From: an uncultured Acetobacteraceae bacterium
GTDB lineage: Bacteria > Pseudomonadota > Alphaproteobacteria > Acetobacterales > Acetobacteraceae
Length of the DNA stretch: 64,000 bases
Assembly (NCBI GenBank): GCA_903895595.1
Contig: CAITUP010000099.1
Span: forward strand, 85,157 to 149,156
Direction of reading: 5' to 3'
A model generated the notes under the pieces. That model was not told the origin of the DNA, searched no databases, and worked only from the letters and a program-made list of their open reading frames with translations. Below, piece by piece: positions 60,655 through 64,000 of this stretch. Position numbers and translations under genes: made by a program. The number at the start of each line of letters is the position of its first letter. Positions within the stretch are counted from its first letter, which is position 1.

Positions 60655-63098
60655 ATCTGCTGCCGCTGTTCCTGGTGTCCCTGGCCGCGGTCGGGTACGA
60701 GACCGCGCTGACGCGCTACTTCGCCGTCGCGAAGTGGTCGGAATACGGCTACTGGGTGATCTCCATCGTCATGGTCGGCTTCGCCCTCAGCGGCGTCGTC
60801 ATTGCCCTGTGGCGGGACGCCTTCGCCCGACAGGGGGAGCGGCTGTTGGCCACCTTGCCGCCGATCCTCGTCGCGACCGCCGCGATCGGCTACTTCCTGG
60901 TCACGGTCAATCCGTTCAATCCGCTGCAATTGCAGAACCCGGCGACGTGGCAGCCGCAGCTCTGGAATATCGGGCTGTACTACCTAGCGCTGCTGCCGTT
61001 TTTCTTTCTCGCGGGCATGTTCATCAGCCTGAATTTTGTCCTGCATGCCAACCGCATCGGCATTGTCTACGGCTTCGACCTGACGGGGGCCGGTGCCGGC
61101 GCGGCGGCGGTCCTGGCGGCGATGTTCGCCGTGCACGCGTTCAATCTGGTGCCGCTGCTGCTGGTCCCGCTCGCGGCCTCCGCGCTGTTCGTGGACCGGA
61201 AATGGCGGGCGCGATCTGCCGTGGCCTCTCTGTTGGTGCTGCTGGCCTCCGAGGCCGGGCTGCTGACCGATCCCCAGGCGGCTTTCAACGACTTCAAATC
61301 CATCTATGCCCCGCTGCACACGCAGGACGCCAAAGTCGTCGCCGAAATCCTGTCCCCGCGTGGCGATTATCTGCTGCTGGACAATTTTCAGGAGCGTGTG
61401 GACACCGACATTTCCAATAATGCCGGGATGATGGGGGCGAGCGGCCCACCCCGCACCTTCGGCCTGTATCGCGACGGCAACCGCGTCGCCGCCCTTCCGA
61501 TGGGCGAATCCTGGGACGTCGGCTACGCCCCCGCCGCGCTCGACGCACTGCCTTATACCCTGATCCCGCATGCCCGTGTGCTGCTCGCCGGTGCCTCCGG
61601 CGGCTTTCGCGTCCGCGAGGTTCAGGCGCTCGGCGCGACCCGCATCCGGGTTCTGGAGCCGGAACCGGTCCTCGCCGGGGCCTTGCGGCGCGGCATGGGG
61701 CCTTCGCCCGCATTGCCGGTCGATCCGCTGGTCCACCTCGCGGACGAGGGTCTGCTGGGCACCAAGCCCGACGTGCACGACATCGTCGATATCTCCGCCG
61801 ACTTCCTGGACGCCACGGAAGCGAATGTCAGCGCCTTCACCGCCGAAGCGATCGCCCGTCATGTATCCGCGCTGACCAACGGCGGTATTCTGTCCATACC
61901 CGCCTCGATCCGCGATTTTCCGATCTATGCGTTGCGCATGCTGGCCACCGCCCGCGCCGGACTTCTGGCGGCGGGGGTGAGCGACCCGGTGAACCATGTG
62001 GTCGTCTACCGGTCCGCCTGGGCGGTGCGCATCCTGATCTCGCGCGAAGCATGGGACCCCGATCGCCTGGCGGCCGTGAAGCGATTCTGCGACGAACGAT
62101 CCTTCGACGTGTCCTGGTATCCCGGCATGAATGTCGAAGCGGCGCGCGCCAATCTATATAACGATCTGCCTCGCGTATCCTTCGGTGAGGGAGCGGTCGA
62201 GGCCAACGGCGCCGACGACGCCATCGCCGACGAAGCCGCGGCCGTGCTGAACGGCGAACCGACCCCGTCGGCGCAGTTCTTCAACCTGAATCCCATTACC
62301 CTGGACCGCCCATTCTATTACGCCGCGCCACGCCTGGATCAGGTCAACCTGATGCTGAAACGGCTGGAAATCCTGCCGCAACAGGAAGTCGGGGTGCTGG
62401 TCAATCTCGCCGTGCTGGCCCAGGCGCTGGTGATCGCGGTCCTGGTGCTGCTGGTGCCCCTGGCCGCTCGGCGCCGGTTGTCGGGCGAGGACGGCGAACG
62501 CCAGCCGTTGGCGCGTGCCGTGGTGTATTTCCCGGCGCTGGGGCTGGGTTTCCTGTTCGTGGAAATCTTTCTGATCGAGAAAGCCAGCCTGTGGCTGAAC
62601 GACCGCACCAGCGGTTTCGCGCTGGTTCTGACGGGCATGCTGGTGTTCTCCGGTCTCGGCAGTATGGCTGCCGAACGCTTCGCCCGCGCACCGCTCGCGG
62701 GGATTGCGCTGGTTTGCGGGGGCGTGCTGGTGTGGATGGCAGCAGTGCTTCTGGGGCTGGAGCCGTTGATCCTGGCGACTTTGTCCTGGTCCTGGCTGGG
62801 CCGCGCTGTCGCGTTGACCGCCGTCGTGGCACCGGTTTCGCTGCTGCTGGGTCTGCCGTTCCCCTTGGGGTTAAGCCGAGCGGGGAGTGGGGGGCTGTTG
62901 CCGTGGGCCTGGGGGCTGAATGGGGCGTTCTCGGTTGTGGCTACGCCTTTGGCCAACCTCATCGCGCGAGAAGCCGGTTTTGAGAGGGTTCTTTTGTGCG
63001 CCGCGATATTGTATGGGGTCGCCCTGCTGACTTTCCCCGTGACCAGGAGACGCCCCGCGTGGCATCGTTCGATCAAACCATCACCCGCCGCGGACTGA
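60651..63098 (+). CDS. Multi-pass membrane protein with spermidine-synthase-like domain
   Basis: 815-aa protein. N-terminal TMs (about 1-210, e.g. LPLFLVSLAAVGYETALTRY and NIGLYYLALLPFFFLAGMFI), a cytoplasmic methyltransferase/spermidine-synthase-like domain (about 225-560, with VLLAGASGGFRVREVQALG as a degraded SAM/dcSAM motif), and C-terminal TMs (about 575-800). GLGFLFVEIFLIEK and SLLLGLPFPLGLSRAG are typical of the spermidine-synthase-like membrane family. Enzymatic activity is doubtful given the weak nucleotide motif. I chose GTG at 60651, overlapping the hydrolase stop (GTGA) with GGCGAG upstream; GTG at 60645 is also possible. Confidence 0.72.
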   Translation: MNLLPLFLVSLAAVGYETALTRYFAVAKWSEYGYWVISIVMVGFALSGVVIALWRDAFARQGERLLATLPPILVATAAIGYFLVTVNPFNPLQLQNPATWQPQLWNIGLYYLALLPFFFLAGMFISLNFVLHANRIGIVYGFDLTGAGAGAAAVLAAMFAVHAFNLVPLLLVPLAASALFVDRKWRARSAVASLLVLLASEAGLLTDPQAAFNDFKSIYAPLHTQDAKVVAEILSPRGDYLLLDNFQERVDTDISNNAGMMGASGPPRTFGLYRDGNRVAALPMGESWDVGYAPAALDALPYTLIPHARVLLAGASGGFRVREVQALGATRIRVLEPEPVLAGALRRGMGPSPALPVDPLVHLADEGLLGTKPDVHDIVDISADFLDATEANVSAFTAEAIARHVSALTNGGILSIPASIRDFPIYALRMLATARAGLLAAGVSDPVNHVVVYRSAWAVRILISREAWDPDRLAAVKRFCDERSFDVSWYPGMNVEAARANLYNDLPRVSFGEGAVEANGADDAIADEAAAVLNGEPTPSAQFFNLNPITLDRPFYYAAPRLDQVNLMLKRLEILPQQEVGVLVNLAVLAQALVIAVLVLLVPLAARRRLSGEDGERQPLARAVVYFPALGLGFLFVEIFLIEKASLWLNDRTSGFALVLTGMLVFSGLGSMAAERFARAPLAGIALVCGGVLVWMAAVLLGLEPLILATLSWSWLGRAVALTAVVAPVSLLLGLPFPLGLSRAGSGGLLPWAWGLNGAFSVVATPLANLIAREAGFERVLLCAAILYGVALLTFPVTRRRPAWHRSIKPSPAAD

Positions 63099-63937
63099 TT
63101 GCATCCGCGACGGCGGCATTGGCGCTTCCGTCCGCCGGGCACGCCGCGGCCAATGCCGCGCACTGGACCAAGGCCGACTACGAAAAGGCCATGAAGGAAT
63201 CCGGGCGGCCGGTCAGCCTGAGCGACGCGCAGTTCGACACGATCCAGAAGCGCCGTCCGGCTGCACTGAAGCGGATCGAGGCCTATCTGAAGGAACGTCT
63301 TGGCTCCGCCGATCCGGCCGTGCTGGCCGCATTCGCGGAAGTGCCGCGCGAGTATTTTCATTATCAATACCCGGACCACCGCGCGACGCCGGGGGAGGCC
63401 TACGAAGACACGCCCAAGCCCTGGGCTTTGGGCTACGGGTCGGCGCTGTCCGATTATCTCGGGCAGGCCTACATGACTCAGGTCTGTCAGCCGAAACCCG
63501 GCGACGTCACGCTGGAAATCGGCACCGGCAGCGGGTTCCAAAGCTCGCTGCTGTCGCGAATCGTGAAGGATGCCTACACGATCGAGATCATCCAGCCGTT
63601 GGGCACCGCGGTGGACAAGATCTTCGCGCCGCTGGGCTACGACAACGTGCACGGCAAGGTCGGCGACGGCTATTTCGGCTGGCCGGAAGTCGAGGGCGGG
63701 TTCGACATCATCATCGTCACCTGCGCCGCCACGTTCGTGCCGCAGGCGCTGCTGGCGCAGATGAAGCCGGGCGGGCGGATGGTGATCCCCATCGGGCAGC
63801 CGATGAAGCGCGGTCAGGTGCTTTACGTCTACACCAAGGACGCCGAGGGCAAGGTGCACTCCAAGCGCGACATGGGCGTATTCTTCATTCCGATGACGGG
63901 CGCGATTTCCAAGGCGTCGCCGGGTTCCAGCGGCTGA
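63059..63937 (+). CDS. pcm: Protein-L-isoaspartate O-methyltransferase homologue with Tat signal
   Basis: 292-aa protein. The catalytic domain (about 95-285) has the SAM motif TLEIGTGSGFQSSLLSRI, DGYFGWPEVEGGFDIIIVTC, and LLAQMKPGGRMVIPIGQP, as in PCMT repair enzymes. Residues 1-31 are a twin-arginine-type signal (TRRGLIA, Arg10-Arg11, then ATAALALPSAGHAAA). SAM is cytosolic, so export would be odd. GTG at 63059 has AGGAG upstream and overlaps the preceding gene by 40 bp; GTG at 62996 would add 21 residues ahead of the signal. The active-site Ser loop (usually G-Q-T-I-S) is GSALSDYLG. Confidence 0.72.
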   Translation: MASFDQTITRRGLIASATAALALPSAGHAAANAAHWTKADYEKAMKESGRPVSLSDAQFDTIQKRRPAALKRIEAYLKERLGSADPAVLAAFAEVPREYFHYQYPDHRATPGEAYEDTPKPWALGYGSALSDYLGQAYMTQVCQPKPGDVTLEIGTGSGFQSSLLSRIVKDAYTIEIIQPLGTAVDKIFAPLGYDNVHGKVGDGYFGWPEVEGGFDIIIVTCAATFVPQALLAQMKPGGRMVIPIGQPMKRGQVLYVYTKDAEGKVHSKRDMGVFFIPMTGAISKASPGSSG

Positions 63938-64000
63938 TGCGTATCTCGGTCTTCGGCATCGGCTATGTCGGCGTCGTGTCGTGCGGCTGTCTGGCCGAGC
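63937..64000 (+). CDS. algD: GDP-mannose 6-dehydrogenase, N-terminal fragment (window edge)
   Basis: Only the first 21 codons are present: MRISVFGIGYVGVVSCGCLAE. The Rossmann GxGYVG motif is that of UDP-sugar/GDP-mannose dehydrogenases, and MRIS.FG.GYVG.V...CL matches AlgD better than UDP-glucose dehydrogenase (MKIAVIG). The ATG overlaps the pcm stop (TGATG). It would make GDP-mannuronate, for alginate-like exopolysaccharide. Truncated by the window end, so the assignment is provisional. Confidence 0.6.
   Translation, partial: MRISVFGIGYVGVVSCGCLAE

Overview
The window is high-GC DNA from an alphaproteobacterium, most likely Rhodospirillales/Acetobacteraceae. I infer this from gene neighbourhoods that are common in alphaproteobacteria (membrane-anchored cytochrome c / kdsB / pheA; pdxH / fabI / aroC), from the yejABEF cassette next to hisN, from a CYP153 system and from overall base composition. 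No rRNA, tRNA, CRISPR array, integrase or transposase was seen. The window opens inside a phage-type locus and closes 64 bases into a nucleotide-sugar dehydrogenase gene.

1-12838 (+): the distal half of a contractile-tail (Mu/P2-like) locus, ordered baseplate hub (gpD-like), spike (gpV), gpW/gp25, baseplate J, a tail protein, then five fibre or appendage genes. The fibres carry an 11-copy fibre repeat with a pectate-lyase-like domain, a protein with two fibronectin III domains, and a LamG-like protein fused to an SGNH esterase. No capsid, terminase, lysis or integrase gene lies inside the window, so prophage versus tailocin cannot be decided.

12847-18278: a catabolic-looking cluster of two tandem cupins, a crotonase, a CaiB-type CoA-transferase and an MFS exporter (-), divergent from a limonene-monooxygenase-like flavin enzyme (+). 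18284-25319 (-): cytochrome c, hisN, yejA, yejB, yejE, yejF, tightly packed with stop/start overlaps. yejF carries an 80-bp palindromic element in frame. 25478-27066 (+): kdsB-pheA.

27069-37685 (-): a six-gene unit of a type I secretion ABC exporter with a cysteine-less C39-like domain, its HlyD-type adaptor, a Sel1-repeat protein, a large TPR-GT2-GT4 glycosyltransferase, an unknown protein and a GT4 glycosyltransferase. It reads like a surface or secreted glycoconjugate system and is the most system-like unexplained locus here.

38035-49586: housekeeping and accessory genes (amidase, GNAT, AmpG-like MFS, SDR, upp, universal stress protein, APH/P-loop kinase fusion, pdxH, fabI, aroC, luciferase-like oxidoreductase, atypical crotonase), with two palindromic intergenic elements. 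49679-55315: a DenD-like dehydrogenase, a divergent ClC-CBS channel and a PatZ-like acyl-CoA synthetase/acetyltransferase.

55471-64000 (+): an amidase followed by a complete three-component CYP153 alkane-hydroxylase system (ferredoxin reductase, ferredoxin, P450), then a secreted alpha/beta hydrolase, a multi-pass spermidine-synthase-like protein, a Tat-signal isoaspartate methyltransferase homologue, and the start of an AlgD-like GDP-mannose 6-dehydrogenase.
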